A program made the position numbers and the translations under genes. 64,000 bases of DNA from Parasphingopyxis sp. (GTDB lineage Bacteria; Pseudomonadota; Alphaproteobacteria; Sphingomonadales; Sphingomonadaceae): contig NZ_JANQNS010000008.1 in NCBI RefSeq assembly GCF_028279465.1, positions 186,001 to 250,000 of the forward strand, written 5' to 3'. The notes below the pieces were generated by a model. It worked only from the letters and a program-made list of their open reading frames with translations, made no database searches and was not told the origin of the DNA. Below are positions 37,201-45,677 of this stretch, one piece after another (the stretch's first letter is position 1; each line of letters opens with the position of its first letter).

Positions 37201-38364
37201 TCAGAGTTCTACGACTCGCTCGCCGTGACTGGTGAAGACGACAAACTCACGCCCGCCATCTGCCGTTTCGCGTTCTTCGCGATACAAACCGGTAGCGCGA
37301 ACGACGGGCTCGTCGGTCACCGAGTAGAGGAAGGCGTTTTCGCTGCCGGTGTTCTTGAATTTCGACCAGCGCCAACTGGGCATCGCAAAGACGTCATTGC
37401 GGCCCCATTCGATCTGCTCCCCGTCGACCTCGACCAATCCCTCTCCCTCAAGGCAGAAATAGACCGCAGTCGAGAGGCGCCGCCGCAGAGCCGTCTCTTC
37501 ACCGGGTCGCAGCATCTGCACACGAAATGACATATTCGGCATGACCGGGCGGCCATTGGTTGGATTGACATATTCCATGATCAGACCGTCATGGAGGCTC
37601 CCCGGATGGCCGGCCAGGTTCTCGAGTGCCCGGCGAGCTGCCTGCCAGCGATAGACGAACTGCGGCGAATGATTGCCGGTCAAGCCGCGCCGCTCGGGCG
37701 CGAAGAGCGGCAGCATCCCACCAGCGGAATACAGCTTTTGGGAAATGTCGTCGGCCTCGGTTACCTCCTGATAGCCGGTGGCGATAGGGTGTGCGCCGCT
37801 CTTGTCAGCCTTGGCCTCTCCATAGTCGAATTCGAAGAATGTCAGGTTGAGCTTGCTCACTATCGGCAGGTCGAGCACGTCCATCCAAATCAGGGATTCT
37901 GAACCCTCGTTGCCGTGATCATGCCATGTCCCGGCTGGCGTAATGATCAGGTCACCGCGGTTCATCTTGCATTTTTCACCCTCGACGACTGTGAATCCAC
38001 CGTCGCCTTCGACCACGAAGCGGCTCGCGCATGGCGTGTGCCGATGGACGGGTGCGGTTTCGCCAGCCTTGTAGAGCGAAAAGGCCGCAAAGAGATTGTC
38101 AGTCACATGCGGCATACCCCCGAGGCCCGGGTTGGCGAAAACGAGGGCGCGACGTTCGCAATCCTCGATCGGCACAGTTTCGCCCGCGAGCCGCAAACGC
38201 GGCTCGAGATCGCGCCACTTCCATCGATATGCCTGTGCATCCGCGCGCGGCTCAAGACCCTCAAGCGCAGCGCGCTGTTTCCAGAATTCCACCAAATTCA
38301 ACTCTGCCGCGTCTGCCGAAAGCTGGCTTGCATTGGCTGCCTCTTCTTTGACTTGGGTCGCCAT
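37201..38364 (-). CDS. Gentisate 1,2-dioxygenase (copy 2)
   Basis: A 387-residue bicupin Fe(II) dioxygenase, the usual length for true gentisate dioxygenases. Iron ligands appear in APVHRHTPCASRFVVEGDG and the following GTWHDHGNEGSE; the second cupin has AVYFCLEGEGLVEVDGEQ and WGRNDVFAMPSW. It is about 40 residues longer than copy 1. GGAG precedes a pair of ATGs at 38367 and 38364. It is divergent from an IclR regulator with an inverted-repeat operator between them, and is followed by dienelactone hydrolase and an aromatic acid transporter. Confidence 0.94.
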   Translation of the reverse strand: MATQVKEEAANASQLSADAAELNLVEFWKQRAALEGLEPRADAQAYRWKWRDLEPRLRLAGETVPIEDCERRALVFANPGLGGMPHVTDNLFAAFSLYKAGETAPVHRHTPCASRFVVEGDGGFTVVEGEKCKMNRGDLIITPAGTWHDHGNEGSESLIWMDVLDLPIVSKLNLTFFEFDYGEAKADKSGAHPIATGYQEVTEADDISQKLYSAGGMLPLFAPERRGLTGNHSPQFVYRWQAARRALENLAGHPGSLHDGLIMEYVNPTNGRPVMPNMSFRVQMLRPGEETALRRRLSTAVYFCLEGEGLVEVDGEQIEWGRNDVFAMPSWRWSKFKNTGSENAFLYSVTDEPVVRATGLYREERETADGGREFVVFTSHGERVVEL

Positions 38365-38391
38365 CATCTTCTCCGTAGAAAATGCTGTAAT

Positions 38392-38415
38392 TTACGTATA
38401 GCGTAACAAATTACG
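38392..38415. promoter_or_regulatory. Putative IclR operator between gentisate dioxygenase and regulator genes
   Basis: TTACG-N5-CGTAA (38392-38406) is an inverted repeat, followed by a third TTACG half-site at 38411-38415. It sits 28 bases before the dioxygenase start and about 90 bases before the iclR-type gene, the expected position for a regulator controlling both directions. Binding is inferred from position and symmetry. Confidence 0.55.
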
Positions 38416-38506
38416 ATATTGGCTTCAAGCTCCATCCTCTGTTCAGACGGGTCGCGAAGAGATTTGCTGTTGAGCGAAGTCCAAGCTGGCAATAGGTCTT
38501 TGACGC

Positions 38507-39280
38507 ATGGCTGACGGTGAGGGCGAAAAAGCTGGTCGTGGCGGAGTCCAGGCGATCGAAACCGGGGGACAAATCCTTTCGGCGTTGACTGCGCTTGGCG
38601 GCACCTCTTCGCTGACCGGATTGGCTCAGAGGACCGGGATGCCGGCAGCCAAAGTTCACCGCTATCTGGTTAGCATGTCGCGTGCGGGGCTCGTGTCGCA
38701 GGACGGAAACATGGGAGCGTATCGCATTGGCCCCATGGCGATCTCGATCGGCCTTGCGGGGTTGAGAACATTTCAACCGCTCAAGCCAGCTATCGAGGCG
38801 CTCGCGCGAGCGCGAGACACTTTCGGCGAGACATCAGCCTTGGCGATTTGGGCCGAACAAGGGCCGATCGTGATAGGTCTCGAGGAATCCTTGCGGCCGA
38901 TCACCATGAATGTTCGGATCGGATCAATTCTCTCGCTGGCCGACACGGCGATCGGCCACGTCTTCGCGTCTCTCGTTCCGGCCGATCAGCTTTCTACCTG
39001 CTCGACACATAGCGATTGGAAAACTTTGCCGGCAGCTTACCGCAAGATGATCGCAAGTCAGCTGAAAAGTTTCGGTGCCGTATCTGTGGAGGGGCGAGCA
39101 TTACCCGGCGTCAACGCTATCGCCGCGCCAATTTACGACTTCCAAGGCCGACTGAGCGCCGCGATCGGCGTCATCGGACACGAAAGCCGCCTTTCGGTGA
39201 CAGAGAAATCCGGAGCGCATGCCACCTTGCGCAAGATCGCCGAGGAAGCATCATTCTCCAGCGATGGCTTGCTTAGTTGA
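38507..39280 (+). CDS. IclR-family transcriptional regulator
   Basis: A 257-residue regulator. The N-terminal winged helix covers about residues 12-75 (AIETGGQILSALTALGGTSS, TGMPAAKVHRYLVSMSRAGL), and the rest is the IclR effector domain with the family ending VNAIAAPIYDFQGRLSAAIGV. IclR proteins frequently sense aromatic acids and control ring-cleavage genes. It is divergent from the second gentisate dioxygenase and its probable operator lies at 38392-38415. Confidence 0.92.
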   Translation: MADGEGEKAGRGGVQAIETGGQILSALTALGGTSSLTGLAQRTGMPAAKVHRYLVSMSRAGLVSQDGNMGAYRIGPMAISIGLAGLRTFQPLKPAIEALARARDTFGETSALAIWAEQGPIVIGLEESLRPITMNVRIGSILSLADTAIGHVFASLVPADQLSTCSTHSDWKTLPAAYRKMIASQLKSFGAVSVEGRALPGVNAIAAPIYDFQGRLSAAIGVIGHESRLSVTEKSGAHATLRKIAEEASFSSDGLLS

Positions 39281-39840
39281 CTTACCGGACGCGCTGTGCC
39301 GTCGACGCGAAGGACGCAAGCGCTGGCATGGAAAATGCACTTGATTGAGAATGGCCTTGTCAAACTTACGCGGTTTGAATGGTCACTATGGGTCGACTGC
39401 GGGCTTTGCATAATCGCCATTACCGGGTTTGGGACTGCAAGATCGCAGACGCCAATGCAGACGACTCTCTTGATACTATAGCCGGTTTTAAGGTGCCCAG
39501 CCCGATGTAGCGTCTATACCGGTTCACAAGGACTCGCACTACTACCCGTGATACTGTTCGTTTCTTCGCATCGCGATGCGATATGGAAAGAGATGCCAAT
39601 GGGCGCTGCAAAGTGGCGATCCGCTAGGGCGGATATTGCGATATCAAGCCGATTCAGCGTGTTTTCCCGCTAGTTTCCCATATCGATGGGAAAGCTTCGC
39701 CAATGCCAACCTACAAAGCGCGAAGTGAACGTATCACTTTGGTGGACAGTTTTTGCGGAGTCTGAGACTGTCAGGACAATCGCGAAAAATGCGACGCCAA
39801 GAGCGTCTCAGGCGCGAATACGAAAATTGATACTCTCTAG
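39281..39840. other. Non-coding island edge before tRNA-Arg
   Basis: About 560 bases without a supportable gene. Short open frames here have no ribosome binding site and no recognisable protein. The block lies between the last catabolic gene and the tRNA gene and is a likely scar of past integration, but I found no integrase remnant that can be named and no direct repeat of the tRNA end on the other side of the island. Confidence 0.4.
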
Positions 39841-39864
39841 AAACGGCGCAGAATTGCGCCGTTT
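39841..39864 (-). terminator. Terminator of tRNA-Arg
   Basis: AAACGGCGCA and TGCGCCGTTT form a perfect 10-bp stem with a four-base loop, followed on the minus strand by TTTCTAG. It lies about 50 bases beyond the tRNA 3' end in its direction of transcription. Confidence 0.7.
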
Positions 39865-39915
39865 GAGGAGTCGGGAATGGAAAGCGCTCCGAAAGTCTCA
39901 GCAAGGGAGACTGTG

Positions 39916-39992
39916 TGGCGCGCCCGGCAGGAGTCGAACCTGCGGCCTCAAGATTAGAAGTCTCGTGCTCTATCCAGCTGAGCTACGGGCGC
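39916..39992 (-). tRNA. tRNA-Arg (anticodon TCT)
   Basis: On the minus strand a complete 77-base cloverleaf is present: acceptor GCGCCCG pairing with CGGGCGC, D-arm region AGCTCAGCTGGATAGAGC, anticodon arm CGAGA-CTTCTAA-TCTTG with anticodon TCT, T-arm GCAGGTTCGACTCCTGC, and encoded CCA. It reads rare AGA codons. tRNA genes are common integration sites and this one marks the end of the low-GC catabolic region. Confidence 0.97.
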
Positions 39993-40009
39993 GCGCCGGC
40001 TCCCTGTAG

Positions 40010-40954
40010 CTAGGAGCCGATGGGAATAAAAGGCTGGGGACGGTGATTGCCGTAGAGCGATAGCCTGCGTGTTCCCGGCACGGCGTCGCCCCGTCTGTGG
40101 AATCCGAAGACATTGGCGACGACCAGCGTGTTGCCCGGTACCGGATAGGCTTGCGGTTCGGGCAGATCCATCTCGGCAAATTCTTCTTCCTCGATCCGGA
40201 AAGAGCCGGTCATCCCGGCACGCGTGGGACTGCTTTCTCCTGCGGCGGTGCGTCGTTCCCATTCGACCCGCGCCTCGACGGCCGCTTCCGCCTTCTTTTC
40301 TTCCCAGGCCATGCGCTCGGGCGTGAGCTTGTGGCTGCCCGGTACATAGACGAACGGACCGTCATCCTCGGTCACGGGGTCGATAAAGTACCAATATTTC
40401 ATACAGTTGAAAAAGGTGTCGCGATGGAATTCGCGCTGCTGATCGTGGAACTCGCGCTCATCGCCATTGATCGTCTGGTACAGCCAATTCCGCCGTGCCG
40501 ACATCGTCTTGCCGCACACTAGCCGCGCCAGCCGCTTGAACCGCCCGTTGCGCGGGAAGGCCGCGGCAATCGGACCGGGATTGATGAACCGGTTGAGCGT
40601 GCTGCCGTCGAACCGGTCGAACCCCCAATCATGCCGGTCGCTATCGCCGAAGCCCATAACTTCGGGTTTTTCCGGCGGCGGATTGGCTGTTTCGGCGGCT
40701 TCGGCCGCGGCATGGCATTCGTCGCGCAGCGCGGCAAACTCCGCATCGGGCAGGAAATTCTCAATCGCAACAAAGCCGTCATCCATCAGGCGCTGTTCAT
40801 GCGCATCGCGCACGCGCACGGTTTGCGCGCGCCGAAAGTTGGAAATAGCCTGCGCCACCTTCAGCCGTTTCCGATGCAATCCATATTTGTTGAGGCTCGG
40901 ATGGCCGACCCAGTGGTCGCTGAACACCTTCATCGATGTGAAAATCGAGTACAT
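40010..40954 (-). CDS. Phytanoyl-CoA dioxygenase (PhyH) family protein
   Basis: A roughly 314-residue non-heme Fe(II)/2-oxoglutarate dioxygenase. The iron ligands are the H-x-D of QREFHRDTFFNCMKYWY and the distal histidine in NVFGFHRRGD, with the oxoglutarate-binding arginine in TRRLSLYGNHRP. Start choice is uncertain: an ATG at 40954 (MYSIFTSMKVF) was taken, a TTG at 40990 extends the frame, and neither has a clear ribosome binding site. The function is unknown; family members hydroxylate fatty acyl-CoA, ectoine or natural products. It stands alone next to the tRNA gene. Confidence 0.82.
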   Translation of the reverse strand: MYSIFTSMKVFSDHWVGHPSLNKYGLHRKRLKVAQAISNFRRAQTVRVRDAHEQRLMDDGFVAIENFLPDAEFAALRDECHAAAEAAETANPPPEKPEVMGFGDSDRHDWGFDRFDGSTLNRFINPGPIAAAFPRNGRFKRLARLVCGKTMSARRNWLYQTINGDEREFHDQQREFHRDTFFNCMKYWYFIDPVTEDDGPFVYVPGSHKLTPERMAWEEKKAEAAVEARVEWERRTAAGESSPTRAGMTGSFRIEEEEFAEMDLPEPQAYPVPGNTLVVANVFGFHRRGDAVPGTRRLSLYGNHRPQPFIPIGS

Positions 40955-41016
40955 GGGCGCGCTTTCACGCCAAAATCGGCTGGAATGCAAGATCGATATG
41001 GGGCAGGGGGTGCGAT

Positions 41017-41766
41017 ATGAGCGACACGACCAGCGAGCAAACAGGCATCGAAAAAATCGACGCGGCCGACCTTGGCGGGCGGCGGATGCGCTATTTCGAC
41101 TATGTAATGGTCGCCTTTGTGGTGATCCTGCTCCTTTCCAACGTGATCGGCGCGGGCAAGGTCGCGAATGTCGATCTGCCGGTAATCGGCGCCTATGCGT
41201 TCGGCGCGGGCATCCTCTTCTTCCCGCTCTCCTATGTGATCGGTGACGTGCTGACCGAGGTGTACGGTTACGCCCGGGCGCGGCGCTGTATCTGGGCGGG
41301 CTTCGTCGCGATGCTGTTCATGGCGCTGATGGCGACCGTCGTCGTCGCGATGCCGCCCGATCCAGACTGGCCGAACCAGGCCGCCTATGAAGCCGTGTTC
41401 GGCCAGGTGCCGCGGATCGTCTTCGCCTCGATCATCGCCTTCTGGGCCGGCGAGTTCGTCAACAGCTACGTCATGGCCCGGATGAAAGTCTGGACCCAGG
41501 GCAAATATCTATGGACGCGGACGATCGGCTCGACCGTGTTCGGACAGGGCGTCGACAGCCTGATCTTCTACCCGCTCGCCTTTTACGGCGTCTGGGAGAC
41601 GGAGCTGGTCATCACCGTGATGATCACCAACTGGCTGCTCAAAGTCGCCTGGGAGGCGCTGCTGACGCCCGTCACCTATGCCGTGGTCGGCTTCCTCAAG
41701 CGCCGCGAGGGGCTTGACGTGTATGACGCACATACGGGCTTCACGCCGTTCAAGACGAGCATCTGA
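41017..41766 (+). CDS. yhhQ: Queuosine precursor transporter (YhhQ / DUF165 family)
   Basis: A 249-residue membrane protein with about six helices. The family features NVIGAGKVANVDLPVIGAY, GILFFPLSYVIGDVLTEVYG and the TIGSTVFGQGVDSLIFYPLAF segment are those of the YhhQ group, which imports 7-cyano-7-deazaguanine or 7-aminomethyl-7-deazaguanine for tRNA queuosine. It overlaps the next small membrane-protein gene by one base. Confidence 0.92.
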   Translation: MSDTTSEQTGIEKIDAADLGGRRMRYFDYVMVAFVVILLLSNVIGAGKVANVDLPVIGAYAFGAGILFFPLSYVIGDVLTEVYGYARARRCIWAGFVAMLFMALMATVVVAMPPDPDWPNQAAYEAVFGQVPRIVFASIIAFWAGEFVNSYVMARMKVWTQGKYLWTRTIGSTVFGQGVDSLIFYPLAFYGVWETELVITVMITNWLLKVAWEALLTPVTYAVVGFLKRREGLDVYDAHTGFTPFKTSI

Positions 41767-42080
41767 TGAGCGTCTTTCAGGACTTCAAACTCCTGCTGCT
41801 TGATACGTTCGGTCTCTCCAAGGATGCGCTGCACGTCTATGTCGGGCTGATCGTGTTTTTCGGCACGGCGTTGCTCTTCCGCCTGCCGCTACGCGATATC
41901 CGACCGGTGCTGGCGGTGCTGCTCGCTGCGCTGGTTGGCGAGGCTTGGGATATCCATGATACGAACGCGATCGGCGCGCCGCAGGTCTATGCGGGCAATT
42001 GGCACGATATCTGGAATACGATGTTCTGGCCGATCGCGATCATGCTGCTGGCACGGTTTACCGGCCTCTTCGAACGCTAG
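41766..42080 (+). CDS. Small membrane protein, function unknown
   Basis: A 104-residue protein with three predicted hydrophobic segments ([49 protein letters not shown]). Its start overlaps the yhhQ stop by one base, so the two are co-translated. It overlaps the convergent purQ end by four bases. I do not recognise a named family; the pattern of E-W-D near the second helix is reminiscent of VanZ-like or YagU-like small membrane proteins, but not enough to assign one. Confidence 0.75.
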   Translation: MSVFQDFKLLLLDTFGLSKDALHVYVGLIVFFGTALLFRLPLRDIRPVLAVLLAALVGEAWDIHDTNAIGAPQVYAGNWHDIWNTMFWPIAIMLLARFTGLFER

Positions 42081-42742
42081 CTGAGCGCTTCCACCAGCCC
42101 GTCGAACAGCCGCTTGCCGTCCGTGCCGCCATGGGCCGGTTCGATCATCCGCTCCGGGTGCGGCATCATGCCGAGCACATTGCCCGCCTCGTTGACGATC
42201 CCGGCGATATCGCGGGCCGAGCCGTTGACGCTCTCGCCATAGCGGAAGGCCACCCGGCCCTCGCCCTCGATCCGGTCGAGCGTATCCGCGTCGGCAAAGT
42301 AATTGCCGTCATGATGTGCGACAGGAATCGTGATCGCCTCGTCGGCTGCGTAGCGGCTGGTGAAGGCCGTCTGGCTCGAAGCGACGGTCAGCGCCACGTC
42401 GCGGCAGATGAAATCGATGCCCGCATTGCGCAGCAGCGCACCAGGCAGCAGGCCCGCCTCGGTCAGCAGCTGGAACCCGTTGCACACGCCGAGTACGGCG
42501 ACGCCGCGATCCGCGGCCGCCTTCACTTCCCGCATGATCGGCGAGTTCGCCCCGATCGCGCCCGAGCGCAGATAATCGCCATAGGAAAAGCCGCCGGGCA
42601 GGGCGATCAGGCCGAGACCGTCGGGCAGCTCCGTCTCCCGGTGCCAGACCATTTGCGGCTTTGCGCCGGTCGCCTGTTCGAGCGCCACCGCCATGTCGCG
42701 GTCGCAATTGGAACCGGGAAAGACGATGACCGCGCTCTTCAT
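42077..42742 (-). CDS. purQ: Phosphoribosylformylglycinamidine synthase, glutamine amidotransferase subunit
   Basis: The class I glutaminase of the PurL-PurQ-PurS complex, which makes FGAM in purine synthesis. In 221 residues it has the nucleophile Cys 87 in [11 protein letters not shown], the [16 protein letters not shown] stretch, [11 protein letters not shown], and the His-x-Glu pair in [15 protein letters not shown]. Its start overlaps the purS stop by one base. The large PurL subunit is not in the window. Confidence 0.97.
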   Translation of the reverse strand: MKSAVIVFPGSNCDRDMAVALEQATGAKPQMVWHRETELPDGLGLIALPGGFSYGDYLRSGAIGANSPIMREVKAAADRGVAVLGVCNGFQLLTEAGLLPGALLRNAGIDFICRDVALTVASSQTAFTSRYAADEAITIPVAHHDGNYFADADTLDRIEGEGRVAFRYGESVNGSARDIAGIVNEAGNVLGMMPHPERMIEPAHGGTDGKRLFDGLVEALS

Positions 42743-42987
42743 CAGGCGGCCTCGCTATGATCGCGTTCGATCTCGAAATTCTCGATGACCATATTGGCGA
42801 GCAGTTTGCGGCACATCGCCTCGATGTCGTCGTCGGACACGCTCTCATCGAGATCGAGTTCGATCAGCTTGCCCTGGCGCACATCGTTGACGCCGTCGAA
42901 GCCCAGTGATTCAAGCGCATGATGGATCGCCTTGCCCTGCGGGTCGAGGACCCCGTTCTTCAGCGTCACATGGATGCGGGTTTTCAT
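42742..42987 (-). CDS. purS: Phosphoribosylformylglycinamidine synthase subunit PurS
   Basis: An 81-residue structural subunit. The family pattern is complete: [46 protein letters not shown] and [15 protein letters not shown]. PurS bridges PurQ and the small-type PurL to channel ammonia. It is directly followed by, and overlaps, purQ. Confidence 0.97.
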   Translation of the reverse strand: MKTRIHVTLKNGVLDPQGKAIHHALESLGFDGVNDVRQGKLIELDLDESVSDDDIEAMCRKLLANMVIENFEIERDHSEAA

Positions 42988-43216
42988 GGGGCCGGTCTCC
43001 TGCAGTCGCGCGCTCTATGGTTTGAAGCGGGGCAGGTTGCAAGGGCCGGACAGCGCGAACATGTGCACTGCGATATCCGGATGCGTTTACTGTTAAACGG
43101 CGTAACATGGCTGCCAAAATCCTTAAGCCGCGTTAACCGGATTTCAAAATCTCGATCGCAAATTGGGGCCTCGGCACGGCATGTGCTGTGCGCGGATTGT
43201 TTGGGAGGCAGATATC

Positions 43217-43366
43217 ATGGTCGCGTTGGCGCTCGGTATGTTTATTGCGCTGTTCGCTTTTGGCGGAGAGATTCTCGGTTATCGGGACCCCAGCGGGATG
43301 GTGCGGCTTGCGCTTGTCGCGACCTTCGTTTTCGGTATCATATGCGGTAACAAGATCGGCCGATAA
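43217..43366 (+). CDS. Small two-helix membrane protein
   Basis: A 49-residue ORF with a strong ribosome binding site (GGGAGG, eight bases before ATG). It holds two hydrophobic segments (VALALGMFIALFAFGG and LALVATFVFGIICG) joined by a short polar turn (EILGYRDPSGMVR), ending in NKIGR. No family is recognised. It sits in the gap between purS and purC on the opposite strand, so it has its own promoter. The ribosome binding site and the hydrophobic pattern support a real gene. Confidence 0.65.
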   Translation: MVALALGMFIALFAFGGEILGYRDPSGMVRLALVATFVFGIICGNKIGR

Positions 43367-43393
43367 ACCGCTGATCAACGGGGAATTACCGAC

Positions 43394-44173
43394 TTACTTG
43401 CCGCGCTTCTTTCGATGCTGTTCCAGGTCCAGCACCTCGTTCGCTGTGCCTTCGGGCAACAGCCCCAGCCGCCGGGCGACTTCCTGATAGGCCTCTACCT
43501 CGCCGCCCATATCGCGGCGGAACCGGTCCTTGTCGAGCTTCTCGTCCGATTCCATGTCCCAGAGCCGGCAACCGTCAGGGCTGATCTCGTCGGCCAGCAG
43601 CAGACGCGAATAGTCGCCGTCCCAGATGCGCCCGAATTCGAGCTTGAAGTCGATCAGCCGGATATTGATGCCGGCGAACAGCCCGCACATGAAATCGTTC
43701 ACGCGGATCGCCATGTCGGCGATCTCGTTCATCTCGTCCTGGCTGGCCCAACCGAAGCACGCAATATGCTCCTCGGCGATCAGCGGGTCGCCCAGCGCAT
43801 CGTCCTTGTAGCAATATTCGATCAGCGTGCGGGGGAGGGGTGTTCCTTCCTCGACACCGAGCCGCTTGGTCAGCGATCCGGCCGCGACGTTGCGGACGAC
43901 GATCTCGATCGGCACGATCTCCACTTGGCGCACCAGTTGCTCGCGCATGTTGAGGCGGCGGATGAAGTGATGCGGCACGCCGATATGGCCGAGCCGCGTG
44001 AAGATATGCTCCGAAATCCGGTTATTAAGCACACCCTTGCCGTTGATCGTGCCCTTTTTCTGATTGTTGAACGCGGTCGCGTCATCCTTGAAATATTGGA
44101 TGATCGTACCGGGTTCGGGGCCCTCATAGAGGATCTTGGCCTTGCCTTCGTAAATCTGGCGGCGGCGGGACAT
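43394..44173 (-). CDS. purC: Phosphoribosylaminoimidazole-succinocarboxamide synthase
   Basis: The SAICAR synthetase of purine synthesis, joining aspartate to CAIR with ATP. The 259-residue protein starts [19 protein letters not shown] and has [17 protein letters not shown], the family segment [13 protein letters not shown] and the ending helix region. The ATG at 44173 was chosen because the upstream open frame runs into a terminator-like hairpin. An SD-like sequence is weak (the ATG follows AGTCACGCCC). Confidence 0.96.
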   Translation of the reverse strand: MSRRRQIYEGKAKILYEGPEPGTIIQYFKDDATAFNNQKKGTINGKGVLNNRISEHIFTRLGHIGVPHHFIRRLNMREQLVRQVEIVPIEIVVRNVAAGSLTKRLGVEEGTPLPRTLIEYCYKDDALGDPLIAEEHIACFGWASQDEMNEIADMAIRVNDFMCGLFAGINIRLIDFKLEFGRIWDGDYSRLLLADEISPDGCRLWDMESDEKLDKDRFRRDMGGEVEAYQEVARRLGLLPEGTANEVLDLEQHRKKRGK

Positions 44174-44183
44174 GGGCGTGACT

Positions 44184-44240
44184 CCGAAAAAAGAAACGCG
44201 CCCCGGACGCGGCGGCTGGAGTCGCGCGCGGGCCGGGGCG
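44184..44240 (-). terminator. Rho-independent terminator between the small membrane-protein gene and purC
   Basis: Read on the minus strand, CGCCCCGG (44233-44240) pairs with CCGGGGCG (44199-44206), followed by CGTTTCTTTTTT. It ends transcription of the gene at 44306-44530 just before the purC start, so purC needs its own signals or is controlled by read-through. Confidence 0.7.
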
Positions 44241-44305
44241 AGTATTGGGCCTATAGCGAAAGACGCGGGTCCGCGCAATCGGGCGCGGCCGGGCGGAGCG
44301 GGCCG

Positions 44306-44530
44306 TCAGGCGGCGCCGACCGGCGTGACCGTCAGCAGGATCGAGGTGCTGCTGACCAACAGGGCGGCGATCATGATCGTGCCGCGGATACTGGCGTCGC
44401 GTACCTTGCGCAGCAAGGTCGTGCGCGCGGTCTCCAGGCAGCGGGCGCAATCTTCGCCGATCCGCGTTAGCGCGTCACCCGCGCTGTCGTTATAATCGTT
44501 CCATAGCCGGCAATCCATTTCGTCGCGCAT
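44306..44530 (-). CDS. Small single-helix membrane protein, unknown
   Basis: A 74-residue ORF preceded by the near-perfect ribosome binding site AAGGAG, seven bases before the ATG. A soluble N-terminal half with a C-x-x-C pair (EDCARCLETART) is followed by a C-terminal hydrophobic helix (GTIMIAALLVSSTSILLTV). No family is recognised. It is divergent from the LysR gene at 44641 and followed by its own terminator, which supports independent expression. Confidence 0.65.
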   Translation of the reverse strand: MRDEMDCRLWNDYNDSAGDALTRIGEDCARCLETARTTLLRKVRDASIRGTIMIAALLVSSTSILLTVTPVGAA

Positions 44531-44640
44531 GTTGAATCTCCTTATGAGGGGCTGATGACAGAGAGGGGTTTAGGACAGTAAACTGGTCTTTCCCAACTAA
44601 ATACTCGACTTATAGTATAAGTATAGCTTATGACTGGACT

Positions 44641-45579
44641 ATGCGTAACCTGCCGCCTCTTGCCGCCGTTCGCGTGTTCGAAGCCGCAGCCCGGCATGAG
44701 AATTTCACGACCGCCGCCGAGGAACTCGGCATGAGCCAGGCGGCCGTCAGCTATCAGGTCAAATCGCTCGAGGCCTGGCTCGGCGTGCCGCTGTTCCGGC
44801 GCGAACGCGGGCGCGTCGCGCTGCTCGATACGGCGGCGCCACTGGCGACCCAGGCGTCGGCGGCGTTCGATCTGTTGAATGAGGCCGTGGCGCGTGTCCG
44901 CGCGGCGGACGAAGCGCTGCTCACGATCAGCAGCTACGCCACCTTCTCGAATCGCTTTCTGGCCCCCCGGCTCGGCGGTTTCCAGCTCGATCATCCCAAT
45001 CTCGCCGTGCGGCTCGATGTCAACGACCGGATGATCGATTTTGCACGCGCCGATATCGACGTTGCGATTCGCACCGGCTGGGGCGATTGGCCGGGCCTCC
45101 ACAGCCAGTTCCTGATGCGCGTACAATATGGACCGATGGCGAGCCCGGGCTTCGTCGAGAGTTACGGCCCGTTCGATGTGCCGGACAGCATCATGGCCTC
45201 GCGGCTGCTCAGCCCGGACGATCGCTGGTGGAGCCGCTGGTCGCGCCATTTCGGGATCGCCGACGCGCCGCCCACCCCGGCGATCCGGCTCGATTCCCAG
45301 ATGGTCGAAGGCAATGCCGCGCTGGCGGGGCAGGGGATCGCCATGCTCGATCCTGCTTTATGGTCGGAGGAGCTGGGCGATGGTCGACTAGTGCAGATCG
45401 GCCCGGCGATCTACGGCCAGGCGTCGGTCTGGATCGTCTGCCCCGACCATCAGCGCAACCAGCCCAAGATCAAAGCGTTTCGCGACTGGCTGGTGCGCGA
45501 GGCCGAGACGCATCCGATGCGGAGGATCATCCGGCTGGATCCGCACGATCCGCAGCGCGAGTTGGAACAGGTGACTTGA
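44641..45579 (+). CDS. LysR-family regulator, GcvA-like
   Basis: A 312-residue regulator. The N-terminal LPPLAAVRVFEAAARHENFT and AAEELGMSQAAVSYQVKSLE, then LGVPLFRRERGRVAL, are the pattern of GcvA and AmpR-like regulators. The effector domain includes FLAPRLGGFQLDHPNLAVRL and DIDVAIRTGWGDWPG. GcvA controls glycine cleavage and one-carbon metabolism in enterobacteria; here the gene is followed by purU, which supplies formate from formyl-tetrahydrofolate, so a related role is plausible but not proven. Confidence 0.92.
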   Translation: MRNLPPLAAVRVFEAAARHENFTTAAEELGMSQAAVSYQVKSLEAWLGVPLFRRERGRVALLDTAAPLATQASAAFDLLNEAVARVRAADEALLTISSYATFSNRFLAPRLGGFQLDHPNLAVRLDVNDRMIDFARADIDVAIRTGWGDWPGLHSQFLMRVQYGPMASPGFVESYGPFDVPDSIMASRLLSPDDRWWSRWSRHFGIADAPPTPAIRLDSQMVEGNAALAGQGIAMLDPALWSEELGDGRLVQIGPAIYGQASVWIVCPDHQRNQPKIKAFRDWLVREAETHPMRRIIRLDPHDPQRELEQVT

Positions 45580-45609
45580 AGGATGCCCATTGGTTTCTAG
45601 GAGAACAGA

Positions 45610-45666
45610 ATGGATTTCGGCGATATCGATACTGCGCTCTACTTGAGCGCGACAGATCAAATTTAG
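45610..45666 (+). CDS. Possible leader peptide upstream of purU
   Basis: An 18-residue ORF (starting MDFGDIDTALYL) with the ribosome binding site TAGGAGAACAG. It fills the 98-base gap between the LysR gene and purU and ends 11 bases before the purU ATG. It could couple translation to purU or be chance; there is no run of a single amino acid that would suggest classical attenuation. Confidence 0.3.
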   Translation: MDFGDIDTALYLSATDQI

Positions 45667-45677
45667 GCGGGTGGGCT

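Noticed and set aside
39686-40009. 107-residue plus-strand ORF across the tRNA region
   Set aside because: It contains the antisense of tRNA-Arg (a common false ORF with GRSRTCGLK-like translation) and no ribosome binding site.
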